Below the pieces are notes generated by a model, which had not been told where the DNA came from, did no database searches, and saw nothing but the letters and a program-made list of their open reading frames with translations. DNA of 37,916 nt from Oligoflexia bacterium. Lineage in GTDB: Bacteria > Bdellovibrionota > UBA1018. The position numbers and the translations under genes are program-made. Positions 8,764-17,579 of this stretch are shown piece after piece. The stretch is taken from the NCBI GenBank assembly GCA_903895855.1, contig CAITVN010000216.1, positions 1-37,916 on the forward strand, in the 5' to 3' direction. The number at the start of each line of letters is the position of its first letter. Positions within the stretch are counted from its first letter, which is position 1.

Positions 8764-10145
8764 CTTTTTCATCGGTTAATAACCTTTTTGGTCGAGGATC
8801 GCGCCTATTAGGAGGTGCTCTCATTTTTATCGGTGCGGTTTGGGGTTTACTTCAGATGAATTTTATTCCTAAGTATGGCGATACTCAAGAATACATCAAC
8901 CTTTCTCAAGCTATACCTCTTCGGGTTGATCAATTTCGGACAATCCTTTTTCCTTTCATTCTTAGAACTAGTTTCAAAATCACACCTCATTTTTTTCAGA
9001 TTCCTCTTTATCTGTTTCAGCTCTTGCTTTTTGGGGGTGCACTCCGACACCTAGTAAAAACCACAGAAACCTATTTCGGCACACCATTTCGCATCAAAGT
9101 AATGTGGATGTGTCTTTTTTTTCTACCCATTGTTCTTCACCTTAACCTCACCGTACTATCAGACGGCATTGCCTTGAGCTTTTTCATCTTATTCACCTCG
9201 ATGCTCACTCGTATTGTGCTCTTCGAACAGCAGGCACCCATCGACTTCTTATTGTACTTCTTTTATTTTGTCTTCGCGGCCCTATCTCGATCAGAGAAAC
9301 TCTATGTTACAGGTGGGAGCGCCCTTGCCGCCGTTTTTTTCGCAACTCTCGTGACTAAAACTAGCCTGAATCGGGTTAAGAAAATCGCATTCACGTCATT
9401 CATCGGTTTTGTGACGGTGGTTGCCATCAACTCGTACACTCAAGTTCGCACCCCAGAAGAAGCGCCGCCAGATTTCACGTTCGGATTTCTTTATAGAGCA
9501 CTTTTTCCTCGATTTGAAAAAGTTTATCCGTTTATGCCAGAAGCAGTTCGGGCAAAAATTTCGCTAGCTGACGCCCGACTATATGATAGCGACCCCAATG
9601 CGTATAGGGCAGTCATGTACAAGTTGTGCGGAAATGACTGGGAGTGTTCTCGCCCTTACGCAAAACAAATGCTATCGACCGTGCTTAGACATGAAAGCCC
9701 AGCACTCGTGTTCTCAATCTTTCGAGACATGTTTTACTACACCCTTGCACCGTGGATCTGGATCACCTCACCTTGGACGAGTTTAGGGCACTTTGAATGG
9801 ACTTACTCACGGTACGCAATGAATTCTCCGCGGCTTTCATGGTCATATAACTTTTTGGGAAACCTTTTTATCTTAGCCCTTACTTTCTCGATTGCTCTTA
9901 GAATATTGAAATCGCTTCGGGTTCGGTTCGTAACCCAAAAAGTAGGAACTTTTACTTTTTTCATATTGTGCCCAGCTATTGCAAACGCCGGATTGTTTGC
10001 GCTAATGATGGGGCACCCTTTTCACATTCGATATGCCTTGCCCACTTATTTTTCTTGGATATTCCTATTGATTGTATACCTAAACCTTCTCGACTCACCC
10101 TCGAAGACCTATCTGGAGGCAAACAATAAATGCGCGATGAAGTAG
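8757..10145 (+). CDS. GT-C-like membrane glycosyltransferase candidate
   Basis: 462-residue polytopic membrane protein. After the first membrane helix comes KYGDTQEYINLSQAI (about residues 39-53), the D-x-x-x-Y-x-x-L pattern seen in the first periplasmic loop of many GT-C transferases that use polyprenyl-phosphate sugars. Roughly ten more hydrophobic segments follow. Between about residues 240 and 330 lies a soluble region with Cys-containing KLCGNDWECSRPY. The ATG at 8757 has no ribosome-binding site. The gene overlaps the next GT2 gene by 16 bases, so the three genes to 11189 form one operon: a GT2 that may make a polyprenyl-P-sugar donor, a DUF2304 protein and this likely user of the donor. 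Function is inferred from topology and context. Confidence 0.6.
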   Translation: MSTFSSVNNLFGRGSRLLGGALIFIGAVWGLLQMNFIPKYGDTQEYINLSQAIPLRVDQFRTILFPFILRTSFKITPHFFQIPLYLFQLLLFGGALRHLVKTTETYFGTPFRIKVMWMCLFFLPIVLHLNLTVLSDGIALSFFILFTSMLTRIVLFEQQAPIDFLLYFFYFVFAALSRSEKLYVTGGSALAAVFFATLVTKTSLNRVKKIAFTSFIGFVTVVAINSYTQVRTPEEAPPDFTFGFLYRALFPRFEKVYPFMPEAVRAKISLADARLYDSDPNAYRAVMYKLCGNDWECSRPYAKQMLSTVLRHESPALVFSIFRDMFYYTLAPWIWITSPWTSLGHFEWTYSRYAMNSPRLSWSYNFLGNLFILALTFSIALRILKSLRVRFVTQKVGTFTFFILCPAIANAGLFALMMGHPFHIRYALPTYFSWIFLLIVYLNLLDSPSKTYLEANNKCAMK

Positions 10146-10816
10146 GGGTTATCGTCCCCGCCTACAATGAGGCCCACCAAATTGCCAAAACTGTTTTCGA
10201 TCTTAAAACTCAGTTTTCGGTTATCATCGTTGTGGATGATGGTTCGGCAGACAAAACCTCTGATGAGGCACGCAAGGCTGGCGCTGTGGTCATTCGACAC
10301 ATTGCTAATATGGGCCAAGGAGGAGCACTTCAAACTGGCTTTAGATTTGCCCTTGAACAGACGCATTTAAGCTACATCGCTACGTTTGATGCCGACGGTC
10401 AACATCGAGTAACCGACCTCGCTCAAATGCACGATTACCTTACACAAAATCCTGAAACTGAAGTCGTGATCGGTTCGCGCTTTCTCACAGAAAAATCAAT
10501 CACCATGATCCCGTCACGTCGAAGGCTAATCTTAAGACTTGGAACCTGGGTCAGTCGATCAATTCATAATATCAAGATCACTGACACCCACAATGGACTC
10601 AGAATTTTTAAAAGACAAGCTCTGTCCCGTTTTGAACTCAAGCTATTCGGAATGGATCATGCCTCTGAGATCCTCGAGGAGCTTTCAAAGAAACAAATCG
10701 CGTTCGCTGAGTTCCCAGTCGAAATCGCCTACTCTGAATATTCTCAAAGTAAGGGCCAAAGTAGCCTAAATGCCTTTAGAATTTTGTATAACTTTTTCGT
10801 GCACCGTAACATTTAA
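10130..10816 (+). CDS. GT2-family glycosyltransferase (DPM1/polyprenyl-phosphate sugar synthase-like)
   Basis: 228-residue GT-A glycosyltransferase. The N-terminal strand VGVIVPAYNEA is followed by VVDDGSADKT (35-44) and the metal-binding DADGQH (87-92), then NGLRIFKR and an SxGQSS tail. There are no membrane helices. The form matches enzymes that transfer a sugar from a nucleotide donor to polyprenyl phosphate on the cytosolic face. The ATG at 10130 has GGAGG ten bases upstream and overlaps the preceding membrane-protein gene. The next gene is DUF2304, a small membrane protein that often accompanies this type of GT2 and may anchor it. The sugar is not predictable. Confidence 0.9.
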   Translation: MRDEVGVIVPAYNEAHQIAKTVFDLKTQFSVIIVVDDGSADKTSDEARKAGAVVIRHIANMGQGGALQTGFRFALEQTHLSYIATFDADGQHRVTDLAQMHDYLTQNPETEVVIGSRFLTEKSITMIPSRRRLILRLGTWVSRSIHNIKITDTHNGLRIFKRQALSRFELKLFGMDHASEILEELSKKQIAFAEFPVEIAYSEYSQSKGQSSLNAFRILYNFFVHRNI

Positions 10817-10835
10817 TAAACAGGATTAAACGAAC

Positions 10836-11189
10836 ATGACATTTAAATTTATAGTACTGGGCCTCATAGTTTTTTGCTCGCTCGCCGCTATACTATTGCG
10901 CAGGCTTCGCCTAATTCGCCCGCTGACCGCTTTTGCATTTTCATTTCTGATCTTTACAATTCTTTTAGAACTGTTCTTTTACCGAGAATTCGATGAGCTT
11001 TCTCTTTTTTTCGGTGTCGAAAATAGTGCAGACCTTCTTACCTACCTTAGCATTCCTGTGCTTTTTATCCTCATTCTGAAACTCTATGTTAACCAGGTTC
11101 TTAACGTAAGGCGGGTCAACCGAATCATTACTGAACTTGCGCTTGAAGATGCAAGAAAGACATTACAGATCCATCGCGATGAACAATGA
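10836..11189 (+). CDS. DUF2304 family small membrane protein
   Basis: 117-residue protein with three hydrophobic segments: residues 4-20, about 28-48 and about 67-85. Between the last two lies FGVENSADLLTYLSI, matching the F-G-V-x-x-x-x-DLLxYL core of DUF2304. The C-terminus is charged and helical. DUF2304 proteins are commonly encoded next to a DPM1-like GT2 that lacks its own membrane anchor, as here with 19 bases between the genes, so a membrane-recruiting or flippase-assisting role is inferred. The ATG at 10836 is preceded by AGGA about 12 bases upstream. No enzymatic motif is visible. Confidence 0.8.
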   Translation: MTFKFIVLGLIVFCSLAAILLRRLRLIRPLTAFAFSFLIFTILLELFFYREFDELSLFFGVENSADLLTYLSIPVLFILILKLYVNQVLNVRRVNRIITELALEDARKTLQIHRDEQ

Positions 11190-11250
11190 ACCCAACAAGA
11201 TCTCTGCAGGCTCGCTCAAATTGTGAGGCAAAGATATTTTTTTTAAATAG

Positions 11251-13233
11251 CTAATTCTGGGATTTACCAAGACTTCGCTCAAAAATTCTAAAAGCCCAAT
11301 TGAAGAACCAATTCAAAACTCTAACTCTCTTAATACCCGCATCAATTTTTCGTATGACCCGAACCGAGGGCGCCTGTAGCAGTTTGCGACTCAAATCCAA
11401 GTCACCCAGCACGGCCTGTAATCGCAAATGAGTCGTTGCCAATTCTGCGTTTAATTGCACGACTGCCCCCTCTGCGTGAAGTTTTGCAGATCTCTCAGCA
11501 TCGAACTGGGCTTTTAACCTTGGTACTGCCTCAAGGCGCCTATCAAAAAATTTCAGCCCAGGCTTTGCAAAAAATATCCCTTCAAACGCTTCTAGATAGC
11601 GATTTACACACTCTTGCCATTCGACTTGACTAAATTCGCCCTTCTTTAAGATGAGTGTTTGAAAGCAGGCTTCATCTCGAATCGCTTTTCTTAAACTTTC
11701 ATCAGGCGATTCAAGGCTCAACTCGGCACAAATCAATCGATAGAGTGCAGCCAGATCAGCCCAAGGAAACAAGAATCTCGAGCGACCAAACTGAGAAAAG
11801 CAGGCCCAGAGATTTCGCACAATAAACCAATGAATAGAAATCGAAGCGCCCCAACTCCACTCAAGGTCAAATAAATGGTACCTTCTCTCTCTTGTCATAA
11901 CCACGTTCAACACGATAGCATCAAGTGCTTCACCGTTGAGTTGGTCATTTTTCGAGCCTTCGATATGCCACCTAGCTATTGACCACCGCACGAAGTCCAC
12001 AAAATCAGCCTTAAATTGACTCCATTCACCAAAATAAATAGCCCGTTCTAATTTCGTCGATAACTTCTCACCTTCAATCACGTGCTCTGTGATCTGGCCC
12101 CGGTGTTTCACCGAAAAATCTTCGAATTGGTAGATCGTTTCTTTTGGGGCGGCTACTGCCGCATCAGCCTGAAGCACCGACTTTCTCGACTCAAACTCGT
12201 GTTTCTGATTAAACCCAAATTCAGTAACAATACCTTCTTGCCTCTTAAAGTTGTAATACCAAGCCCCAGCTCGTGCTTCTCTAGATTTTTTGAGCAGCCG
12301 AGCCAAAACAGTAGACGCAAGAGATGACGAAGAAACAATTAAAAATGAATTACTCATTTCTTTAAGCAACCCGGCCTTTGATATCTCTACGGCAGTCAAA
12401 GGCTCCGAAAAAAGTTCTAACCTTTCTTTGCTATAGTCTTCAGATTCTTGAGCTGTAGACAACTGCGCAGAAAAAAGTGGAAACTCGTCAATAACCCTGC
12501 CAGACAAAATGACATTTGGAATTTTATAATCAGGAAATGGGAAGTAATCTTCGAAATGCTCAAAGCCAGCTTCCTTGAAAAAACCCTTCAAAACACCAAG
12601 AGAAAAGGTTCGAGGGCTTGGCCCAGAACGATAACCAACGACTCCGTCAAATAAGCCGCCCGTGTGATCTTCTGAAGCACCATTCCAGTATTTCAACCCC
12701 AACTGATTCTCAATGGCGAGAACAAGTACACCGTCATCTTTTAATAACGATCTAGCTTTTTCTATAAATACATTGAATGGAGTTCTCTGAGCCACTTTAT
12801 CTTGCTCAGTTAGCTTAATATACAGTTCAGAGTACTCTAAAACTCCGATTACGCAGACTACGTCGAACTTCTTGAGTGTTTCAAACTCTTGAATGTTCGA
12901 AACATGCCCCTGCCAATTAGTGAGATCAGACAGCCGCTGGCTCAGTGCCCGAAATCTAGCTTCAGTACCCTCAACGACAGTGAGTGTCTTCGACCTTTCG
13001 GCCAGATACCGAGAAACAGCCCCCATTCCGGCTCCCAATTCAAGTACGTCAAGCCCGCCGAAGTCCAGGTGTCTAACAATATTCGCTCGCTCAGCTGACA
13101 AATGATACCGGTGAGGCCAACTCTTAAACTTCTGTTCACCTAGCCAGGCATTCGATGAAACATCCTCGGCCGCAACTAAGACATCGAGAATTTGCTTTTC
13201 GATGGCGTCGCCATCAGAGTAGGAAATTGACAT
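11251..13233 (-). CDS. WbdD-like methyltransferase-kinase-coiled-coil protein
   Basis: 660 residues in three parts. (1) Residues about 1-245 are a SAM methyltransferase with motif I VLELGAGMGAVSRYL (63-77), an acidic VVEGT and post-IV VIGVLEYSELYI. (2) Residues about 290-550 look like a divergent eukaryotic-type or aminoglycoside kinase fold: Asp438 and Asn443 in LDAIVLN have the spacing of the catalytic HxDxxxxN loop, with the His lost, and LFDLEW (454-459) fits the metal-binding DFG equivalent. (3) Residues about 565-620 are Ala/Leu/Glu-rich and probably a coiled coil, followed by a basic, aromatic C-terminus that could bind membrane. The order matches WbdD of E. coli O9a, which phosphorylates and methylates the glycan end to stop growth and uses its coiled coil as a length ruler. 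The similarity is architectural; no alignment was run. The other gene of the pair lies 79 bases upstream on the same strand. Confidence 0.65.
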   Translation of the reverse strand: MSISYSDGDAIEKQILDVLVAAEDVSSNAWLGEQKFKSWPHRYHLSAERANIVRHLDFGGLDVLELGAGMGAVSRYLAERSKTLTVVEGTEARFRALSQRLSDLTNWQGHVSNIQEFETLKKFDVVCVIGVLEYSELYIKLTEQDKVAQRTPFNVFIEKARSLLKDDGVLVLAIENQLGLKYWNGASEDHTGGLFDGVVGYRSGPSPRTFSLGVLKGFFKEAGFEHFEDYFPFPDYKIPNVILSGRVIDEFPLFSAQLSTAQESEDYSKERLELFSEPLTAVEISKAGLLKEMSNSFLIVSSSSLASTVLARLLKKSREARAGAWYYNFKRQEGIVTEFGFNQKHEFESRKSVLQADAAVAAPKETIYQFEDFSVKHRGQITEHVIEGEKLSTKLERAIYFGEWSQFKADFVDFVRWSIARWHIEGSKNDQLNGEALDAIVLNVVMTRERRYHLFDLEWSWGASISIHWFIVRNLWACFSQFGRSRFLFPWADLAALYRLICAELSLESPDESLRKAIRDEACFQTLILKKGEFSQVEWQECVNRYLEAFEGIFFAKPGLKFFDRRLEAVPRLKAQFDAERSAKLHAEGAVVQLNAELATTHLRLQAVLGDLDLSRKLLQAPSVRVIRKIDAGIKRVRVLNWFFNWAFRIFERSLGKSQN

Positions 13234-13312
13234 ATTTCTCTGAGATCCTAGTATTTAACAATAACTGAGTAAAGCAAATGCGCTAACAACTCTCATTGCT
13301 AACCGATGCCTA

Positions 13313-14671
13313 CTATTTTTCGACATTCTTTACAAAAGAAAACCCATTTTCTATAGCATAATCAATCGATGGGCCAACGTTGCCCGGGTATAAGCACTCT
13401 GCCTCAGCCTGCGGGTCACTGTCCTTGCGCTTTATATAATCTTGAACGCAAGCCGCCCCGCCAAGCCTTACTTTCTGAATTTCGCGATAACTGTTCTTAA
13501 ATTCGAATCTTTGCCAAAACCCAACCAAACAAATCACAAATAGAACCCCAAACACAACTCGCTGAGCCACGAGCCCAATCTTCGACAAATACTGATGCCA
13601 ATTGATAAAGGCAAACGGCAATAGAATACTGGCAATCTCGCCGTATCGAGACACTTTAGCCCGCTCAACCGGCGAAAGAGGGGTACCGCCGGCGCGACCA
13701 TACGTGAGAATCGTTAACGCAGCCAGAACACCAAGGGTAGAAACCCACCGAAAACACTGGCTTTCAGTGGGTAATTGTTTCTTCCTGAAAACCTGGTCGA
13801 CGATCTCTAAAAAGACAGGCACGACCACAATCAAAAAACAGAGAGCTGCCAAGATACCGGAGGTCGAACCAAAACCAAACCCAAATGAAACGAGATTAGC
13901 CAAAAACTTCCAAAAATGAAGAGAATTGGGCAAAACAACAACAAAAGGTGGCGGTACATAATTACTAAACCACAAAGTGAAGGCAGCGACTGAGATACAC
14001 CCAACCACTACCAGTTGAATCACTTCGCGGCCAACGGCCTCTCGTCGCATTGAAATTTTTGCGCTCTTGTAGCCCACAAAACAAAGAAAACTCACAGCAA
14101 TCGCTGACACAGCACTCGAAAATGAAAACAAGGCGCCAACGACAAACACGGCACCCAAAACACAGTAAGAATAGCTCTGCTTTTCACGAAAAAGCAGGTA
14201 ATTGGCCCCAATGAAAAATATCAAAGACAAGTGAAACTGCACCTGAAATGCCCAAGAAAAATTCTCATGGGCAAGAGTCGAAAGTAAAAAAATAAAGGGC
14301 ACCGGAACCCAGGTGGTCACCCCCGGCACAATTTTCCTAAACGCACCGATTAGCCAACGCAACGAAAACACATAAAGCAAAAAGTTAAATCCTTGGTGAA
14401 AAGCAATATTCCAATTATTTAGGTAAAACAATCCCCACAACAAAAGCTTTGTGGTAAAAATATTGTGTTCATTGTGTCGAGCCATTAGCCAATCAAAAGT
14501 TATCGTTTTACCCAATGCGCCAGAATGAATCATGCTCCATTCGTCCATAAAAGGGATATCAACGCTGTATTTTTGGATATAAAAAAAATGAATACTCGCC
14601 ACCAACCAAAAACATAAAATTGGCAATTTTGATTTTACCCGCACAACTAAAGCCCAACCCGTTATTGACAT
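13313..14671 (-). CDS. polytopic membrane protein, GT-C-like
   Basis: 452 residues with about ten to eleven hydrophobic segments. The first loop carries DIPFMDEWSMI (about 38-48) and then ARHNEHN (64-70). An acidic pair followed by a His-rich motif after the first helix suggests a GT-C-type active site. A later FSWAFQVQFHLSL (about 145-157) looks family-conserved. The C-terminal 60 residues are soluble with two Cys (ACVQDYIK...ECLYPG). I prefer the ATG at 14671, with GGGAG five bases upstream, over the ATG at 14683. The gene could equally encode a polymerase. It precedes the WbdD-like gene and probably shares its transcript. I recognise no named family. Confidence 0.55.
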   Translation of the reverse strand: MSITGWALVVRVKSKLPILCFWLVASIHFFYIQKYSVDIPFMDEWSMIHSGALGKTITFDWLMARHNEHNIFTTKLLLWGLFYLNNWNIAFHQGFNFLLYVFSLRWLIGAFRKIVPGVTTWVPVPFIFLLSTLAHENFSWAFQVQFHLSLIFFIGANYLLFREKQSYSYCVLGAVFVVGALFSFSSAVSAIAVSFLCFVGYKSAKISMRREAVGREVIQLVVVGCISVAAFTLWFSNYVPPPFVVVLPNSLHFWKFLANLVSFGFGFGSTSGILAALCFLIVVVPVFLEIVDQVFRKKQLPTESQCFRWVSTLGVLAALTILTYGRAGGTPLSPVERAKVSRYGEIASILLPFAFINWHQYLSKIGLVAQRVVFGVLFVICLVGFWQRFEFKNSYREIQKVRLGGAACVQDYIKRKDSDPQAEAECLYPGNVGPSIDYAIENGFSFVKNVEK

Positions 14672-14699
14672 TGCCTCTCCCATCGAATGGGTGGCACAG

Positions 14700-14708
14700 T
14701 TTATATCA
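14700..14708 (-). promoter_or_regulatory. candidate extended -10 promoter for the 14671 gene
   Basis: The minus strand reads TGATATAAA, an extended -10 (TGn followed by TATAAA, five of six matches to consensus). The predicted transcript start is near 14693, giving a leader of about 22 bases that contains the GGGAG ribosome-binding site. No good -35 is present, which extended -10 promoters tolerate. Confidence 0.35.
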
Positions 14709-14840
14709 TTTTTCCATTACTGAATTCATTGAGTCTTTCAAAATGAGTGGAAATTACCCTTCTTTGAGTCTAAGGTGACGATCGTAGGCAACCTTGGGAA
14801 GTATGAGCAAACACGATTAGATAATGCTGGATAAAATTTA

Positions 14841-15824
14841 ATGACACAAAATAGAGAAAAGTTTTTTATCATCGGTGGCGCTGGCTTCATCGGTAGCCAT
14901 TTCTGTGATCGCATCTTGTCGAGTTCGTCATTAGACGAAGTGACGGTTTTCGACAATTTTAGCTCAGGAAGAGAATGGCATTACTCCCAACACCTGAAGA
15001 ATCCACGCTTCAAGGTCATTCGTGGTGACGTTAAAGATCTGGAACTCTTAACCAATTCAATGAAGGGACATGACACGGTCATTCATCTTGCGTCAAATCC
15101 TGATATTGCTCGCGCTGCAACAGAGCCCGATATCGACTTTCGAGAAGGAACTTACTTAACTCAGAATGTAGTCGAAGCGATGAGAGTTTCAGGCACAAAG
15201 CACATCTTGTATGCATCTGGCAGTGGTGTTTACGGCGACCTAGGTAACTATGAGGCCCCAGAAAACCATGGCCCGCTATTGCCGGTTTCAACCTACGGGG
15301 CGAGCAAACTTGCCGGCGAAACTCTGATTTGTAGCTATTGCTATATGTTTGACATGACAGGCAGAGCCTTCCGATTTGGCAACGTCGTTGGTCCACACCA
15401 AACCCATGGCGTGGGTTTCGATTTTGTTCGAAGACTCTTACAAGACCCGACTCAGTTAAAAATTTTAGGCGACGGCTCGCAAAGTAAATCTTACATTCAT
15501 GTCTTCAATGTCGTTGATGCTGTTCTCTCGGCCCATAAACACCAACCTTCTACCCCGTTTCAAGCATACAACGTCGCTACGGGAGACTACATCACTGTCA
15601 AAGATATTGCTGACCTGGCAATCGAATGTGTCGGCCTATCTGGCAAAATTGTCAAACTGGAATACACAGGTGGCGACAGAGGCTGGAAAGGTGATGTGCC
15701 GATTGTGAGACTCAATACCGACAAAATCAAAGGAATCGGGTGGGCCTGCACTCGAAGCACCCGACAGGCATTAAAAGAATCGATATTATCGATGATCATC
15801 GACGCTAAAGAAGGCAGGATCTAA
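14841..15824 (+). CDS. NAD-dependent epimerase/dehydratase (GalE-like SDR)
   Basis: 327-residue extended SDR acting on a nucleotide sugar, most likely a 4-epimerase or related. It has the Rossmann motif GGAGFIGS (12-19), a DNFSSG ribose-binding segment, HLASNPDI, YASGSGVYGD, and the catalytic pair Tyr152/Lys156 in TYGASK. The C-terminal YTGGDRGWKGDVP with a late GIGW matches the GalE-like subfamily with TGG-GW-GD. It is a clear paralogue of the protein at 21533-22507, sharing SKSYIHVFN versus RKSYLHIYD, but it is diverged enough to act on another sugar. It is the first gene of a plus-strand operon running to 20334. There is no clear ribosome-binding site before the ATG. Confidence 0.88.
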   Translation: MTQNREKFFIIGGAGFIGSHFCDRILSSSSLDEVTVFDNFSSGREWHYSQHLKNPRFKVIRGDVKDLELLTNSMKGHDTVIHLASNPDIARAATEPDIDFREGTYLTQNVVEAMRVSGTKHILYASGSGVYGDLGNYEAPENHGPLLPVSTYGASKLAGETLICSYCYMFDMTGRAFRFGNVVGPHQTHGVGFDFVRRLLQDPTQLKILGDGSQSKSYIHVFNVVDAVLSAHKHQPSTPFQAYNVATGDYITVKDIADLAIECVGLSGKIVKLEYTGGDRGWKGDVPIVRLNTDKIKGIGWACTRSTRQALKESILSMIIDAKEGRI

Positions 15825-15825
15825 A

Positions 15826-16596
15826 TTGAATTCAAACAGTTCAATCGCCCTCACTAACCAATGGAATGACTTCTTACTGAGAAAATTCGACACTTATGCG
15901 CTCACAAAGTACGACATTTTGCTCAGAGCTTTGGGTGATGTCACTGGTTACACAACTCTCGTCGCGGGCTCTGGGAGCGGCGAATTTGCGGTCATGCTGG
16001 CAAAAGCGGGAGCGAAGGTTCTCGCCATTGATATCGATAAACCATCAATTGATTTGACTCGACAAACCGCACAAGATGCGGGGGTTTCAATCGAAACTGA
16101 AGTTGCAACCATTGAAAGCCAAGGGTCTTCAATGTTATTCGACTTAGTTGCTGCCACCGATGTTTTAGAACACATCGAAGACGATCAATTTGCGGCCTCG
16201 AAACTGGTGTCACTCTTAAAACCAGGCGGAAAAATTGCGATCACAGTGCCTGCCATGCCCTCGTTATTTGGGTATCACGATGAAATTCTCGGGCACTTCA
16301 GGCGCTACAAACCGGCCCAATTTCGAAAACTGTTTTCTGAAAAAATCTCGATTGAGACTTTTCGCTATTATGGATTTACCCTGATTGCACCCGCACTTCT
16401 CATTAGCAAGTGGTTGCGCCGGCCATACCCGGTAAGCGCCGTTAGCGACTCCAGTGAAAAAACAAAACTTTTTGCCAAAGTGGTGCGGGCAGTGCTTTCA
16501 ATAGAAAAAGTGATTTCACCGCCAGTCGGCATTAGCCTAATCATGGTCGGTTCGTTAACGCGTAACCTAGTAAGTAAAGAGGCGAGTCACCTATGA
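15826..16596 (+). CDS. class I SAM-dependent methyltransferase (UbiG-like)
   Basis: 256 residues. Motif I is TLVAGSGSGEF (44-54), strand 2 ends AIDIDKPS, and the post-IV motif is LVAATDVLEHIEDD. The segment GHFRRYKP (about 162-169) is typical of methyltransferase-11 proteins in glycan loci. The C-terminus has a hydrophobic stretch (APALLISKWL) and a short second one near the end (ISLIMVGSL), so membrane association is possible. The start is TTG at 15826, one base after the previous stop, with AGGA six bases upstream; there is no suitable in-frame ATG. The ATGA overlap at 16593-16596 couples it to the next gene. The acceptor is unknown, probably a sugar of the same pathway as its operon partners. 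Confidence 0.85.
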   Translation: MNSNSSIALTNQWNDFLLRKFDTYALTKYDILLRALGDVTGYTTLVAGSGSGEFAVMLAKAGAKVLAIDIDKPSIDLTRQTAQDAGVSIETEVATIESQGSSMLFDLVAATDVLEHIEDDQFAASKLVSLLKPGGKIAITVPAMPSLFGYHDEILGHFRRYKPAQFRKLFSEKISIETFRYYGFTLIAPALLISKWLRRPYPVSAVSDSSEKTKLFAKVVRAVLSIEKVISPPVGISLIMVGSLTRNLVSKEASHL

Positions 16597-17570
16597 TCAT
16601 TTCAAGAAGCCCTTTAAGAATTTCTCTCGGTGGCGGGGGTACTGATTTGCCGTCTTATTACCTCGAACATGGCGGTTTTCTTGTCGCTGGAGCAATCGAC
16701 AAATACGTCTACGTAACCATGCACAATACTTTTCTAAAAGAGATGCTCATTCGCTACTCTGATATTGAGCGACCAAACGTACCCGAAGCTATTCGCCATC
16801 CGATTATCAGAGAAGCCCTAAAGCTTCACGAAGTTCGAAACTCAAATATTGAAATCACAACTTTAGCAGACATAGGTGCTGGTACAGGCCTTGGCTCTTC
16901 AGGCAGTTTTACGACCGCGTTGATCAAAGCCATTTATAAGTACAAAATGGGTTTTATTTCACCAAAAGACCTTGCAGAAGAAGCCTGCCATATTGAACTC
17001 AATATCTTGAAAGAACCCATCGGAAAACAAGATCAGTATATCGCTGCGGTGGGTGGCCTAACGGTATTTGAGTTTACGAAAGACAACAAGGTCACAGCGC
17101 GCCCCCTTCGACTGTCAGATGAAACCTACAATAACCTCACTGATAATCTCTTGCTTTTTTCAACAGGGACCACGCGGTCTGCCTCAGCTATTTTGAAAGA
17201 GCAAAACGACAAAACTAAAGAAAAGAATCAGTCGATGATTGACAACTTACACTTCATCAAAGAGCTCGGTTACAAAAGCTGCGAGGCATTAGAATCCGGC
17301 AACCTCGCTCGCTTTGGTTCGCTGATGAATGAACATTGGATTTACAAGAAACAACGCTCATCAGGTATGACAACCCCTGATATCGATCGGTGGTATGATG
17401 TGGCTCTCAAAAACGGCGCCACTGGTGGCAAACTCATCGGGGCAGGCGGTGGCGGATTTCTCATGTTCTACACTGAAAACCCGACTGCATTGAGAAAAGC
17501 CCTCAAACAAGAAGGCGTCAACGAGCTGAGATTTGGATTTGACTTTGAAGGCACCAAACTGCTTGGATAG
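16593..17570 (+). CDS. hddA: GHMP-family sugar kinase, D-glycero-D-manno-heptose-7-phosphate kinase-like
   Basis: 325-residue GHMP kinase. The N-terminus ISRSPLRISLGGGGTDLPSYY, with GGFLVAGAIDKYVYV, is the hallmark of HddA-type heptose kinases. ATP-binding motif 2 is GLGSSGS (99-105) and motif 3 is LIGAGGGGFLMFY near residue 290. HddA phosphorylates C1 of heptose 7-phosphate on the route to GDP-D-glycero-D-manno-heptose, a precursor of S-layer, capsule or LPS heptoses. A GmhA-like isomerase at the window end (37386-37916) supplies the preceding step. The nucleotidyltransferase HddC is not in the window. Related kinases act on fucose or other sugars, so the substrate is probable but not certain. 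It is coupled by a four-base overlap to the upstream methyltransferase. Confidence 0.85.
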   Translation: MIISRSPLRISLGGGGTDLPSYYLEHGGFLVAGAIDKYVYVTMHNTFLKEMLIRYSDIERPNVPEAIRHPIIREALKLHEVRNSNIEITTLADIGAGTGLGSSGSFTTALIKAIYKYKMGFISPKDLAEEACHIELNILKEPIGKQDQYIAAVGGLTVFEFTKDNKVTARPLRLSDETYNNLTDNLLLFSTGTTRSASAILKEQNDKTKEKNQSMIDNLHFIKELGYKSCEALESGNLARFGSLMNEHWIYKKQRSSGMTTPDIDRWYDVALKNGATGGKLIGAGGGGFLMFYTENPTALRKALKQEGVNELRFGFDFEGTKLLG

Positions 17571-17579
17571 GAAACCGTA

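Noticed and set aside
11213..11244. Possible terminator between convergent genes (CTCA-AATTG-TGAG followed by eight T)
   Set aside because: The stem is only four base pairs and the T-run is eight bases away, so I could not defend it as an intrinsic terminator.
14794..14825. TTGGGA...GATAAT promoter for the 14841 epimerase
   Set aside because: The GATAAT is good but the spacer is 20 bases and the -35 is weak, so I did not list it as a feature.
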